NCBI GenBank assembly: GCA_026874595.1
Contig: CM049310.1
Span: forward strand, 31,869,558 to 31,933,557
DNA length: 64,000 nt
Reading direction: 5' to 3'
Source of the DNA: Sipunculus nudus
Taxonomy: Eukaryota; Annelida; Sipuncula; Golfingiida; Sipunculidae
The notes under the pieces are model-generated. The model had not been told where the DNA came from. It saw nothing but the letters and a program-made list of their open reading frames with translations, and did no database searches. A program made the position numbers and the translations under genes. Shown one piece after another: positions 21,406 to 34,690 of this stretch (position 1 is the first letter of the stretch; each line of letters starts with the position of its first letter).

Positions 21406-24400
21406 TCTGAAGCTTGAGTCTTGTAGCTATTTTTTTGTTTTCCAGGTTGGTTTCTTGTGCTGCAGTTTTGCGGCGATTTCTTGTAGGTTTTGTTATATTT
21501 GCTTCAAGGAGTTTGTTTTAGGTTTGTGGTTCTAGTTTGAGAAAAAGGTGTTGGTCTTGTCGGCGGGGGTCGTTCTTGCGTCTTTTCCTAATTGTCTTAA
21601 GAAAATGGTTTTATTTTACAAAAGAAATAATATATTAAATAAAATATTCAAGGATGGAAAAAGCGTTTTCGTCGTAGTATTTACGCGGATGAATAAAATG
21701 AGTGATGTCGATCCTGAAATATAATTACAGATGGGCGGGGGAAGTGGAAGCCAGCGGGGGGGGGGGGGGGGCTTAGTAAATATATGGACACCATAAATAC
21801 GTTTATGTTTTTGTTTATTGGGACTAGCATGGCATTTAGTATCACATTAAGCGGAACAACATTTTTGTTTGAACTTTTGATGAAGTTTAACAATGCGACA
21901 GGAAACCTTCATAACAATGTTATCATTCATTGTCAGGTGATGGCAGGGTTAAAACAGTCACAAGAATATCAGCTCTCAGTCCCAAATCCATTGAGAACTG
22001 AGGTAAAACACAAATATAAAGTTGCAACAATGATGTCATATTTCTAAAGTAAATCTCGATGTATATATATTTGAGAGTTTGGCGATTTGGTGAAAATTAC
22101 AACCTAAAATAGGCAAAATGCAATGAACACCAAATCTATAGATTAACTGTTCTTTAAGTGCAACCATAGAAAATAAACATTACTATATCATAAATGATTT
22201 TGAAATGAGCTGGTAGGGACTGAATGTTGCATATTTTAACCTGTGCTTTTCGCAGGAACTGTTGTTCATGATATAAAAACAACTTGTGCTAGGATTCTCC
22301 AGGAAGCCCCCTTCCTTAAATGAGTCGGAAAAGCATGACAAAAGTAAAATTAACGAAAAAAAGATCTATCCCTACTTTTTGCATAAAATTTGCAGAAGGT
22401 TCGTATGAACCGTGTGAACAATCAATTGAATTTGTAGGTAATCAGAATCAGCATAATATATTTTTTTCTTCTATAACATTATCACAAAAGAATTCCTTTT
22501 CCGCCTATTCGTGTGCGTTCGTTTTACCACTCGCCAGGTGAAACCGATGTCTGATATTCAATGCGTCTGTCATTATTTAGCTTCCAAAAGTATAGAGATA
22601 GTGCCTTCTCGACACAAGGGGAATTCCATATCCTATGAAACCCATGTTATGCTTTAGACAGAGGCATGACTACTCCATATTGGTATGCCAAACCGTCCAG
22701 TTGCTTATCAAGGACGCTTTTTTATTGCTGTATTACGCATTAAAATGCCATAAAAACTATATCGTTGTGATCTCAAATAATTTGCAATATATTCGATCAC
22801 TCAGCAAACAAGAAAAACTGTGGAATTTCTGTCCTTCGCTTAGGCCTCTTGTTATTTTATCCTTCTGTGATCTTCATGCTAACTTTATCAATGATTTAGT
22901 GTTTTCCTCCCTCAAGATGTCACATGTCATAGTGTCTGTGATTTTGTTTTCATTTTCCCTAGAGATGTCTCCACATGTCATAATTTTTTTGTGTGAATTA
23001 GGAACATAAGGGAAAATTCTTGTTTGTTTTGGAGCTGGTGATGATAATTTTTCAGACAAACACTCCAAAACCAATCCCAAACAAGATACGCATGAGAGGA
23101 ATCACTGACTCAAATTTGAATGAAATCGCATAATATTTAACAAATTTATCGCACGGAAACAAAAATCTTACAGAGGGACAGACAGACAGGCAGACAGACA
23201 GACAAAAGGACCGACGGACGGATGGACGGACTGACAGACTAACCCGATTCAATGTCCTCCATTCCGCGAAAGCGGGGGAGAAAAATAGACAACCATTTTG
23301 TCCAACTGGGATAAAACATCACCGGTAAAATGTGATTTTGCATACAACACCAAAGTAGTTCCTATGTTCTTCATGCAAAATCTCACCAAGAGTAATCAAC
23401 TTTTCCCCCGCCAGGTCGAACAATTTCAGTGCCAGTATTTATGTTTTCTTATTGAAAGACAGGAGGCTTGACAAAGATGTATATATACCGTAAGTCCTGA
23501 ATCATACGAAGCTTATTTTTCAGCAACACTATTCAGTGGTAATTAATATTTTGTCAGATAACTTCGTACCTCGAATACAAAAGAGTGAGGAAAAGAGGTG
23601 TCTTTATAAATTATTTCACTGTAACTCTTACTTTTATTCATCGTACCAATACAATGGCATATAATCTGCGAGTTGGAAGTACCGTGACTGAGAAAGTTAG
23701 TTAACTCATGTGATATTGGAGAAGTGTTGTAATGAAAAAATACCTTTTGGTTTATTTGGCATATTTATCAGCCATTATTTTAGATCCTGTAGACAATGCA
23801 TGCATTGTTTCTGGTTCCTATTTATTTAAATTGCATTCAAGAAATAGACGGGTCTTTTCTACGTTTGGATAAAGCTTAAGTTTCTGAACAAATATTAAAA
23901 TTAAAATAAATAATTTTGCATATGTTAAATTAAGAAGCTCCAAACAACCGTTTGTAAAACAATGTTATTCAAGGAAAATGAATATTTGGAACAAAAAGCA
24001 AACGCATTATCGACTGTATGATAGTTTTATTTTCATATAAACATATTGCAAATAATAATGACTTCACTCTGAACAAAAGCATTGGTGTTTTAAACACGTG
24101 CTTTCATGGACGGATGTTTACCCCGGATATTATGACATAGCATGCTTCTCTGGCAGTACCGATAGGCCGCTTGAGCTACAGATGATTGAACAACGTACCA
24201 ATCGGAGCACGGCAATGTACAAATATGGAGGGAGAAGTCCCCGTCTCTTTAAAGTCTGATATTGTTCACTTCAAACTTGGATAGAAAGTGGTAGACGTCA
24301 GTCAATTCCTTGGCTACAAGGTGCAAAAGCATTTCATGTCTCCATTGCGGTAAGGTATCTAGCATAACTCTTCTAACACTTATAAATACTCTTTTGGGAT

Positions 24401-24844
24401 GGCATGTTTCAGCGACTTCACTCAGGGGTCGCGGTGCAGATACTTTCCCTTACGTAATGTGCAAGAATGATTCTCGGTTTTGTCACAGGGAAAGTTTTGC
24501 CGTGGCCCTAACGTGTCAGCTAGTCGGAATTGGGTAAGTTATGAGTATTCGTGCTCGCATAAGTCAGTGTTAGTCGGCTGATATAGCAGATGCCGCTAGG
24601 ACTTTAAATGAGTTCAGAGATTTAACACTTGTACAAGTGACTCGCCACATTTTTCTAACCTTGTTATGGCGGACATGTATTGGTAAAGTAAAGGGAGCTG
24701 ATTTTTTTCGAACGGTCTAGCCACACATATGCCTAAAACTTGTTTAGAGGCGGGTGCGACACCCTCGAAACACTTTATAACGGGCCCGTATAAAAAAAAG
24801 AACCGGACAAAGCGTTAATTGGCGACACTGTCTTACTTTTATCC
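21406..24844. other. Gene-free repeat-rich stretch
   Basis: No exon recognised. A G run lies at 21758-21772. A dispersed repeat at 22200-22330 (GAATGTTGCATATTTTAA ... ATTCTCCAGGAA) recurs at about 59770-59880. A GACA/GACGGAC-rich simple tract at 23175-23250 is followed by CATTCCGCGAAAGCGGGGG. A short ATGTC-type duplication near 22910-22980 explains the 124-codon frame there, which I do not accept as a gene. Confidence 0.45.
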
Positions 24845-26045
24845 TAGTACCCGGGCGATATCTTCATTAACTCCCTTGAGTTGTTTGGCCGCATGGCGGC
24901 GGCAAATAGAATTTTCAAGATGGAAGTGTCTATAGGCAGCCGGCAATGTTGGCTGCTTAGACTCTCCAGGCTCTGACACTCCGGAGCTGTGGCCTGCATA
25001 GACTTTCCCCAGTCCAGCCCCTGCGCAGATGACAATGCTTTAACTGATATTCTATAGCTGATATTACTGAGTGTCAGATATGTGACGTTCTAGTTCTAGA
25101 GGTATTGGTTAGTAAAATGTTGCTGAATAAAAAAAAAGGTAACAGAATTGGATTTTTACTTGGATATTAAAAAGATGAAAACACCAGAATGCAACATCAC
25201 ATTGCATGTAATATAAATCAATTTTTATGGTCAAAAATTTTAACTCTTATGTACTGGAATATATACAGCTTCACTACATGTATTTTCATGATTAGTTAGT
25301 TGGTTTGGCAATCAGTTACAGCAATGATTTCACAAGTTTGTATCTCATGTGGTGGGAGAGAAGATTCTAACTTCTTGGTGAATAGTGAATGAACAGATAC
25401 TGAATATATGCTGGTCTTACAAAATTTCCTCACAAGCCATGGTAATACTGTGTGACAATTTATTAGTAACTTTCAACATGTAATATAGTGATATACTCTG
25501 AGCAGCGGTGGTTCAAAAGTTAAGGTTATGAGTTTGCAAGGATTGGTATGTTTCAGTAACACCCTTCAAGTAATATTGGAACTTAACATATTTGGTATTA
25601 AATCATTGCTTCAGTGTCATGTATGGTATTAATATTTATCTATGCAATATGTATAATTTGTACAATAAAATTTCAATTAAATATTATGAAAATTTTGTTC
25701 ATTATGATTTAATGTATGATTTAATCCATGTATCCAGACCATAGTAAGTCTAGAATGTCACAGATCTAGCAGATGACACTCAGTAATAGCATTTAAAAAC
25801 ATTATCGGCTGCCTTGACACCTCCTTTCGGTAAGACAATAACACGGTGTTGTTGCGTTTTTTGCGAATATAAGGGGTGTCACCTACAAATAACGAATCCA
25901 ATTAGGTCTGCCAGATGTAAGAATCGAGGTAGCAAGGAGTAACACGCCTTTATTAAGCTGACGTGGCCTGTCTATAAAAGCGCTATTGGCGACACGCTCA
26001 CCCGGCATGTAAACAAACCACAAGTGCATTCCCGAATGTGTTGTG

Positions 26046-28079
26046 CAGTGGCGGATCCAGAGGGGGAGCTTTGGTGGCTGAAGCCCCCCCCCCCCCCCCG
26101 TAAATCACTGTTATTGGCCTTTTTATCAGAGAAATATGTTTATATTCGTTATGTCCTTATGTCATTTGCATTATTTTATTTATAATTACAATATAGCATT
26201 AAACAAAAGACCAATTCAACATAAAAAAACTGGGAAAAAATGGAACTAAAAGCGTGTGTCTGTGCAATGCCCATATCTATTTATATTTTAAAAGAATAAA
26301 TTCGAATACCCACAATGGATGCAGACATTAACTTCGTTTTTATATAATAGAGGAATGCTTATATATAGATGCGTTCTTGCATGTGCACGGTTCAATTTCC
26401 ACTCCTTTGATATGATCACAAATGATAATTGATAGCGCATATATAGGTTATGGGGTTGGGTATATAACTGCTCCCCCCCCCCAACCAAATTCTCAAAATA
26501 TGCGAATACTATGAAGTTATATGCAAATTCGCAACAACAAAAAAGTCTTTTCGTACATAAGGATCACGATAGGAATTTTTTTGCTCATGTTTATGCACTG
26601 GTATTTGTGTAATTTTACCCAAATAAAGAACAGCTGTCATAAGTTATATACATCCATGCGTGTTTTTACAGATTAATATATTCCATCAAGCCTGCATTTA
26701 TAACACACTAGCTGATAAACCCGGTATACCGGGCTTTTTACCGGGGTTTGGGAGATATATTTACTAAGATATTGAATGTTGGCTCATTTTTTATTATGAA
26801 AGTTAAAATAAAATATAGATTTTTAGTGGGGTACTCTCGGAATACGATATGTACAAATATTTTTTTACTGTTATTTTGTGGCGCTGTGCTCGTGGCAAAA
26901 ATCATACCCCGGTATGTTTACCTTGAAGACCTGGTCAGTGATGGTTTACATTGCGAACCGGAATGAGACGCGGAGGCATACAGTGTTTCGTTGATATTTG
27001 ACTGGTTTCTATCGTTGGACGTATAAAGAATAGGTTGATGTGAGGAACACATGAAAGATTACGTTGCAAGGAAACTGTTCCTGAAGAAGGAAACAGAAAT
27101 ATGCATACATCGTAAGTAGCAGTTCTGAGCGGACCCAGTGGGACTCCATGCAGTGGGTCCGTATCCCATTTTCAGCCACCGTGACCTTTTTTTATCGTAT
27201 TAGACAAATTTTGAGGCCTGAAACCCCCGACACCACCCCAGCCCTGTTCCTGAAATTGGGACCTTGATTTAGGTTTTGTCATTGATCCTCCTGGGTTGAA
27301 CTCTCCATTTCATAAAGCGAGAAACATGTGTTTTTCTCTTTTACACACCATGCACGTGGGTAAAATCCCCCATTGAAAGCAAGCGTTATTCATATGAACA
27401 ATAGTTTTAGTGTTAGAGGTTAAGTGACCACGATGCACGCATTCCGGTGATTGCAGAAGGCAGTTCGGCTGTGCTCGGTAAAGAAACGGAAAAATCACAC
27501 AAAATTATATGTATATTAAAAAATATTTATTTTCATATCGCCTATGTCACTGCGGGGATAATAACCTTTAAAATGATGTATGGCACAATATTGTATACAA
27601 CGCGGTTTAGAAAAGATTGCGAAAAAACGTGAACCGAATTCCTTTTATAAGTATTAGATACTGGAGGTTATCTTAATCAAGAAAATGTTGCTTCTTTATT
27701 ATATATTGCGCCAAATTATTAAGCTGTTATGCTTTTTGTAATTTATTTAGTATTTCCTGCCTGTCAAGCATTGTACAGGAGTATACAACGGAAGAGCGAG
27801 TTGCAAGAACTTCGGAAATATATTTTCAAAAAAAATTACCAATAATCATAATATGAAAATTTTTACTTTTTAGTCTACATTTACGTTTCGTCCATTGCCC
27901 ATGTTTTTACACTTCTGAATAGTATATATATATATCTATATATCTATATATATATATGTATATATATAATATATATATATATATATGTATATATATTATA
28001 ATTTGCACTTTATCTGTATCAAATTAAACCCAGTTTCTGATTCTAGCCCCCCTGTTGAAAAATCCTGGATCCTCCCCTG
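26046..28079. mobile_element. hAT-like DNA element inserted in the left inverted-repeat member
   Basis: Begins CAGTGGCGGATCCAG and ends, reverse complemented, CAGGGGAGGATCCAGG, i.e. short terminal inverted repeats of the type known from hAT elements. TTGTG directly flanks both sides (26041-26045 and 28080-28084). The inverted partner near 33950 reads across this point without the insert, giving an unoccupied site. No transposase is recognisable in the 2034 bp, which hold a C run at 26085-26099 and TA tracts (27926-27990). hAT duplications are normally 8 bp, so the class is tentative. Confidence 0.7.
27926..27990. repeat. Interrupted (TA)n microsatellite
   Basis: TA dinucleotides broken by single CT, GT and AA steps. 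Confidence 0.9.
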
Positions 28080-28177
28080 TTGTGTCCCAGTGACAACTGT
28101 AGTTGGTACAGGATATTACCGTCAGACACATACATGAATTTTCACTTGTTATATAACTGGGTATTTTCACTTAATGC

Positions 28178-28225
<48 letters not shown>

Positions 28226-28276
28226 CTATATATATGCAGATAAATGCAGATATATATATATAAATATATATATATA
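28178..28276. repeat. (TA)n microsatellites following the inverted repeat
   Basis: A TA run at 28178-28223 and further interrupted runs to 28276. Confidence 0.9.
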
Positions 28277-30254
28277 TTGATACAGGCTACAGTTATCAAA
28301 ATATTAAATATAGTTTCCATTCCTTATATAGCTACAGTAACATTCATGGATGCTAATGTTATTTCATATTATATATAATATTATTTTATTTTCTTTTGCA
28401 AATCAGAATACCTTTTCAGTCATAACTATAAATAAATGGCCAGCATCTCCCTCAGAAAATCCCATGCCACTCGTTTTTGTGGGAAGGTCTCTATCTGTAA
28501 GAAGAAATAATGATAATCTGTTTCTTTCAGCTTAAGAAAGTTAGGCAAAAAAATATGGTAACATCAAACACTAGGTTCAATAAAGATGATTCTCGTCCTG
28601 ATGGACCTATATTCTATGAAATATGTGATTGTAATCACCTTGACAGCCAGACCCATCTGAGTTTTAATCCCTGCGGCGCTAAAACTGAAATTTGAACAAA
28701 AATTGCCCAAGTTTCACCATAATGTTTTTTTTAAGTTCATAAGGAATTCCATTTCTCAATAATTAATCCAAACATTTCTTTGAAATTTGCTATAATCCAT
28801 CTTAGATAAATTTATTTTTTTGTACATGAGCCACCTATAATTAATATTTTCTTTTGTAATGAGTACTCTTGTAGGGATTCACATTGTACATTTAAATGAC
28901 ATTCACAACTCTCAAGTTATTTGTCTTATTCTGACAACAAAATTCATCCTGCATACCCATTTTCTTGTCATCATTAAAAGTTTTTTTTACAAAATTAGAC
29001 AAAATATTGCTTTTAAAAGGGGCTATCGGATTTGAAATCTAAAAAGTTTGAAAACAGTAAACCTTTTCATGGTCCATTTCAAGTAAAAATTTATACGATT
29101 TCTCAATGATTATTGCATTGATTATCTTATAATTTGCACAATGAAATTGGAGTCATGCATTTTTATATTTTTATAGAGCCTGGTCTGTTCTTTGAAAGTG
29201 TCCATATCATTTAAAATGTAGTTATTAGACTAATATTTTGAGTATGAGAGTGACTGTATATCTTCATACATTTCATAATAAATGTTTTCAAGCTTTTGTG
29301 AATTCAGGACAACATTGAGAACATCCATATCCCAAATGCAAAACTGTTCTTGTGCCAAATTCAGTGAACCACATCTTTTGAGAGGTATGTACATGAAGGT
29401 TGGTCAGAATAAAAGATTCTAACAGAAATATTTCAGCCATTTTTTTAATCCCCACATATAGGAGGGGTAAGCACAGAAAACTTTGATTAACACGCCTCAC
29501 AACGTCTTTATTATGTAATGTAAATTATTTTCTTTAATGAAAAGCAAATATAGGAAAAAAAACTAGTAAAAATATAATGTTAGTTATATAAATTGCCAAA
29601 AATATTTTTAGTTTGGTCGGTTTACAAGTCCGTAAAAAAGGAAAACTAGATCTTTGCAATCACTCTTAACGATTATGGAACACCCTTTTGAGTCTCCCAA
29701 CTGAGAGAAAATCGGGAATCAGCTATAACGTGTGTGACCATTGAAATCCGGCAAGGTCAAAGGTACATATCAAGTACAACCCTGTCACCTCAGACTATTA
29801 TTATGCACAAAGGTCAGTTTTTGAAAAGCAGTCATATGTGAGATCTAGCACAAACATGTCGGAAGAAAGAAAAACAAATAAAAAACAACCCCTAAAGGAG
29901 AGAAAAAAATATTTAATAGTAATGTACTCTGGGTCACCGGACAGAGTCCTTACACAAACAATGGAATAGTAAGGACTCATCAACCCTTGTAACCCTTGTA
30001 TCCTTATAAGAGTTGTCTTTATGATGATTTTCACGTTTTTCACGACTTCACAGCTTTCAGAGGCCATGTACAGGGGGTTACACTACTTTAAAATAAAAAA
30101 AAATCAGATACATATCTTAGGGGGATAACACAGGAAGTTAGTATTAATACCCATCCCTTTTATAATGCCACTATGATGTTGCTTTTATACGTAGCTTAAT
30201 ATAAACTTAAATTAATTTACATTGATTGTACGGCTAGTTATAATAACTCATATG
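28277..30254. other. Gene-free AT-rich stretch
   Basis: No exon recognised. Short frames such as 28510-28695 and 29288-29500 lack splice context and known motifs; parts (for example CCAAATTCAGTGAACCACAT near 29355) resemble dispersed repeats rather than genes. Confidence 0.4.
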
Positions 30255-30440
30255 AGGCACTCCTCAAGGCTCGGATGTTGAGAGCCTTGTAATCTGTAAG
30301 GGTACAGGAAACCGGAGCACCCCTAGAAAACCACGGCCTTTGACGGGCAATTACAACCCACTCCCATGGCAACGCCGAGAATCGAACCCAGGTCGCCTGG
30401 AGAGAAGGCCGAGCATTTTACTGCTCAGCCTTCCATGACT
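30255..30440 (-). mobile_element. tRNA-derived SINE with CTCCGGTTTCC-type core
   Basis: On the - strand it reads GGCTGAGCAG (A-box-like), then GACCTGGGTTCGATTCTC (B-box), then GCCATGGGAGTGGG, and a core with GGGGTGCTCCGGTTTCC. A tRNA-like head joined to such a core is a SINE layout found widely in animals. The exact superfamily is not asserted. Confidence 0.72.
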
Positions 30441-33052
30441 CTTTCAACACTTTATAGAATTTATAAAGACCAAACAGCAACTTTTATTAATAATTTTCAT
30501 ACTTGAACCAATGATCAACTGAAAGCAACAATAAACAGTTAAAAAGAGCAGAATAACTGCATTATTTCTTCGGCAACTTAATTGTTGAATTTTAAAAATC
30601 TCACCTGAAATATGCCTGCAGCTAATTATATGTAACGGGTGAAAAAAAGAAACCAGGCCCGAATCCGTTACCTGTGACACACAAGTCAGACGTTCTATCG
30701 CTTCGCTAATAAAGAATGCTTCACAAGCAAGGCTAGTAGGAACGCTTTTGTGTGTCCGGTCACATATATAGTCATTCGTCTATTACAGAATGTACAATCA
30801 TTATACAGTGCACTTTCTAAGGTATAATCTAAAGGTATAATAAAATTTTAAAATTGACCTTGAAACTAGGTTTAACCAGTTTCACCATACATATTTATTC
30901 CAGGAAACATCAGAAACCGTTGCATTATTATGGAACTGCTACTGAGGGCAGTCATGTAATGTAGCATTGTTATGGAACTGCTCTTGTAATTTTACTGAGA
31001 CCAGTCATGTAATGCAACATTATTATGGAACTGCACTTATTGAACTGCACTTATGGAACTGTAAATACAGAGGCCAGCCAGTCATAACAGCTGAAAAATA
31101 TCATAAAATAGTTGCTATCATCACAATTGTAGGTAGACGTTCAAAGGGCACTGTTAATCCATTACTGGAATAATAATGTAACGTTAGATTCAGTCATCAC
31201 AAACTGAAAAGCTATCCTTATCAGACCTCAGTTTAACCCAGAACCGACCTTATAGATACCATCAGGTTTGGGAGAGGGGATCTGGCTGTATATATTTTTG
31301 TGTATTGTTTTGTGAATAAGGGCTACTCGGAGGGCAGTTCTGGAACAACCTATAAAACTCAACTTCACAGAAAGTCTTCATGCTGGTTTCATGTCAATAT
31401 AGTTAATTCTACATATGGGCCCAAACCCAGACATTAAAGCCTGTAAGAGATATCTGTGAAACCCCAACTGTCCAATGATACGTAAACATCTAAATGTGAG
31501 ATATGTTTTTATGCTAGCCATAGCTTACATAATTGAAAATTGAAGTATATAAACATCGAACAATCCTTTTCTAGCTATTTCACTTTTTGTCTTCATATTT
31601 GTTATAGAGGCAAACATGTTCAAACGCAAGTAAATTTATAGCTGAGTTACACTGCGTTTTTTAGTCTAATGATTTATATACAGTCTCCTAGGCATAGTAG
31701 TCTCTCTCAGACAATTTAAGGACAGAAGAAGATGTGATTCAATGCTGAAGTAACAAATCATTTTAATGCCTGTTTCTAAAAGTTACTTGAACTGACAAGA
31801 TTCTTCAGTCATCCATGTAAAAAATAAATCACTTTATCGGGGGAAAAAACACTTAATACTCACATGAAAGATTTTTTTTTTGTTCTTAAATATTTACATA
31901 ACCTTTTCTATTTCATTTCGCATATCGGGTTTAATTTTGTTTATCATGCAGTGTAATCTTCACGGAAGTCAATTGTGGTAGAGTCTGTTATTACGTTTAT
32001 TTTGACTATTTAAAAATTAAGTCAATTATAGATTGTTCAGATTTAAAGTATGATGTCAAATGATGAAGTTAACATGTACATTCTTCTTCAGTTTATTGTA
32101 TAATATTTATTTAATTTTTATGTGAAGAATTTGATGCAAATTTTAATTAAATGTTCAGCGTAAAAATTATTTATTATAAAAGAGTATATTTTGTTCATCG
32201 ACCCAGAGTGGTTGGCAAAGCATGCACGGCAGCTGCTCCTATTAAAGTTTTAATATAAGCATAACTTCATTATCTCCGATGTTAAATGTGTATACAAGGT
32301 TATACATCGTCTTGTGCTCTCGTCTTGAACGCTTAACTGACCATTTTTTACCTACCACGTCTACTGTAACATTTTGTACTGGTGCCTCGTGTAATATATG
32401 AACTACATCTGAACTAACTCTCACAACGTTACCTGTAAGTGCATGTTTCTTTTCGGCCCTCGCCCTGTACTAAGCCGCATGTGCACAAGTTATGATTACA
32501 TCATGCACTCATGTACTCTGTTATGCTTTTATCGTACCCAGAAACATTAAATATCACGTCCTTTAATTTCTCTCTTAGACTCTCTGGCCGATTGCTCTCC
32601 ATGATGTAGTGTGTTGACTATGATAACCTGAGCAACTGTCAACCCTATTATTTATTATGTAACAATGACTCACCGTCATGTGACCATCAAAGATCCCTGT
32701 TAATTCCCTCCCAACCCGTAATGAATTCGCCACCCCCACCCTACCCCACACCATACACTCCCCTTTCATTACCATAATGAGAAAAAAAAATTTTCTCCAT
32801 AAACAACGACTCTATTTAATCTGTTAACGCTATTTAACTAGCTTCCGTTTATTGATGTTTACCTTTTTATTAAACATTCAAAATAAAATATCTTATAATC
32901 CCGATATCACCCACGATTCTCACAAGAGAGTCGTCCCCTCCTCGGTTTTACAAAACTTGTACTGTTGAGTCAATAGAGGTCGCTTCTGTGGTTTCACATG
33001 GGATTTCACAGACAGTAAACTTAAGTACCCCGACTTTTCGCTCGCTGGCAAC
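30441..33052. other. Gene-free stretch
   Basis: No exon recognised. Between 30920 and 31075 the phrase TTATGGAACTGC recurs four times with drift (about 30929, 30969, 31024, 31052), a short irregular tandem repeat around GTCATGTAATG. Otherwise AT-rich and plain. Confidence 0.45.
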
Positions 33053-33125
33053 TTGCCTTCGTGGCACAGTTGGTAACGGAGCCGGCTTCTGAGCGTGCGG
33101 TAGGGGGTTCGAGAATCGTCCTTTC
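33053..33125 (+). mobile_element. tRNA-like sequence, probable SINE head
   Basis: TGGCACAGTTGG (33062-33073) fits the A-box consensus TRGCNNAGYNGG exactly, and GGTTCGAGAATC (33106-33117) resembles a B-box at suitable spacing. A clean cloverleaf with acceptor stem is not seen, so a functional tRNA is unlikely. Confidence 0.5.
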
Positions 33126-33847
33126 ATGATATCATTGCATGTTCTTCTCAATGTACCAATAATTCATATGTCTCTCTTTCATCCCAGTATACCAGCTTCA
33201 GAAATACCATTAGCTACACAATGAAGATCATAGAATTAAGAAATGATATCGATATACAAGTCTTTATTGAAAATATGCCCCCCCCCCACTCCAGCCCTAA
33301 AAAACTGAAACCCTGTTTTTCTCTATCCCAATTAAATATTCAATGCAAAACCGTGAGGTAAATTTAGAGTACAGGTATTTAAAAAAGTAAAACAAAAACC
33401 AACGAAATTAAAAATCTCTAGGCTTGTTATATTTAAATATGGCTCAAAATGTCAAAATTAAAAGCCACAGCAAGATTATTTTCTGTCAATTTGTAACAAA
33501 TTTTCCAATGTAGAAAAATTATACCTGAACGATTAAGAATGACCTATTTTATCTCATGAACTTATACAATTAAGTGTTTGTGGACTGGTCATTCATTAAT
33601 GTCAGTGATCATAACATGGAAAAGATCATAATATCAAAAGCCTTTTTTTATGAATTTTATCAGTAAATTACATATTTAACAATTTTGCGCTGTCACTCTT
33701 GTCCTTTTTGTAAGGACTCGACTTTATCTATTTATCCTTTTATTGATTTTTGTTGACGTTAACTATATTTGCATATATGGCCTGGATGACATCCCATGTC
33801 ACATGGTTTGGATTGATCAATAATAAGAAAATAATAAATTAAAAAAA

Positions 33848-34690
33848 AAAACTGCATCAAGGGAAAATACCCAGTTATACAATAAGTGGAAATACATGTA
33901 TGTGTCTGCCGGTCATATCTTGTACCGACTGTAGGTATGACTTGACACGTACAACATATTCAAGGATACACGTGTTGTTTACATGCCAGGTGGGCGTGTC
34001 GCCGGTAGCGCTGTTAAAGACGGGCTGGGTCATGCTATCAATGTCGGGTTACTCCTTCCTGCCTCCACAATACGGCTTTTCACATCTGGCAGACTAAATT
34101 TGAATCGTCATTTGTAGTTGACACCCCTTAGAATATTATATCCGCGCAAACACACCAAGCCCAGTTTGTCTCGCCGAGCCGTAGACAACAACACTGCACT
34201 AATCGTCTGACCTGGTCAGTCAATGAATTACAAATACCTGCTAATGTAAATACATGGAGTGTAGTTGTATATATTACAGTAAATAAGAATTACAATTTTT
34301 GACCATGCAAGTTGATTTTTATTACATGCAATGTTATGCAGCATTTTGGTGTTTTCAAATTTTCAATTTCAAAGTTAAAATCCAATTTTGTTACCTAATT
34401 TTTTTAATTCAGCAATATTTAACTAACAAATACCTCTAGGTCTAGAATGTCACATATCTGACACTCAGTAATATCAGTTATATCATATCAGTTAAAGCAT
34501 TGTCATCTGCGCAGGGGCTTGACTGAGGAAAGTCTAGGCAGCCGACAGCTCCGGAGTTTCAGAGCCTGGAGAGTCTGAGCAGCTGTCGGCTGTCCGGATA
34601 CCTCTATCTTGAAAGTCCCATTTGGCGCCACGCGGTCAACAAATCCAAGGCGTGAATGTAGATGTCGGCCGGGTACGATGTGTTGATGTC
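33848..34690 (-). repeat. Right member of the long inverted repeat pair
   Basis: The uninterrupted, oppositely oriented copy of the unit at 24845-28172. It contains a strong hairpin: AGCCGACAGCT near 34540 and its complement AGCTGTCGGCT near 34582. It gives the empty site for the hAT-like insertion and lacks the other extra piece. Confidence 0.82.

Larger units (their letters stand above)
24845..28172 (+). repeat. Left member of a long inverted repeat pair (two insertions inside)
   Basis: Blocks 24845-25295, about 25840-26045 and 28080-28172 match, in reverse complement and in order, a single stretch at 33848-34690. Shared landmarks are GACTCTCCAGGCTCTGA, CCCCTGCGCAGATGACAATG, ATTACTGAGTGTCAGATATG, GTCTGCCAGATGT and TATAACTGGGTATTTTC. 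Two extra pieces are present here: about 25300-25830 and the hAT-like element 26046-28079. The unit is about 0.85 kb when these are removed. Its class is unknown. Confidence 0.82.

Noticed and set aside
22635-23009. 124-codon + strand frame
   Set aside because: No motif, no splice context, low-complexity hydrophobic composition, and a local duplicated phrase explains part of it.
24160-24210. A-box-like sequence on the - strand (TAGCTCAAGCGG)
   Set aside because: No B-box at proper distance and no cloverleaf.
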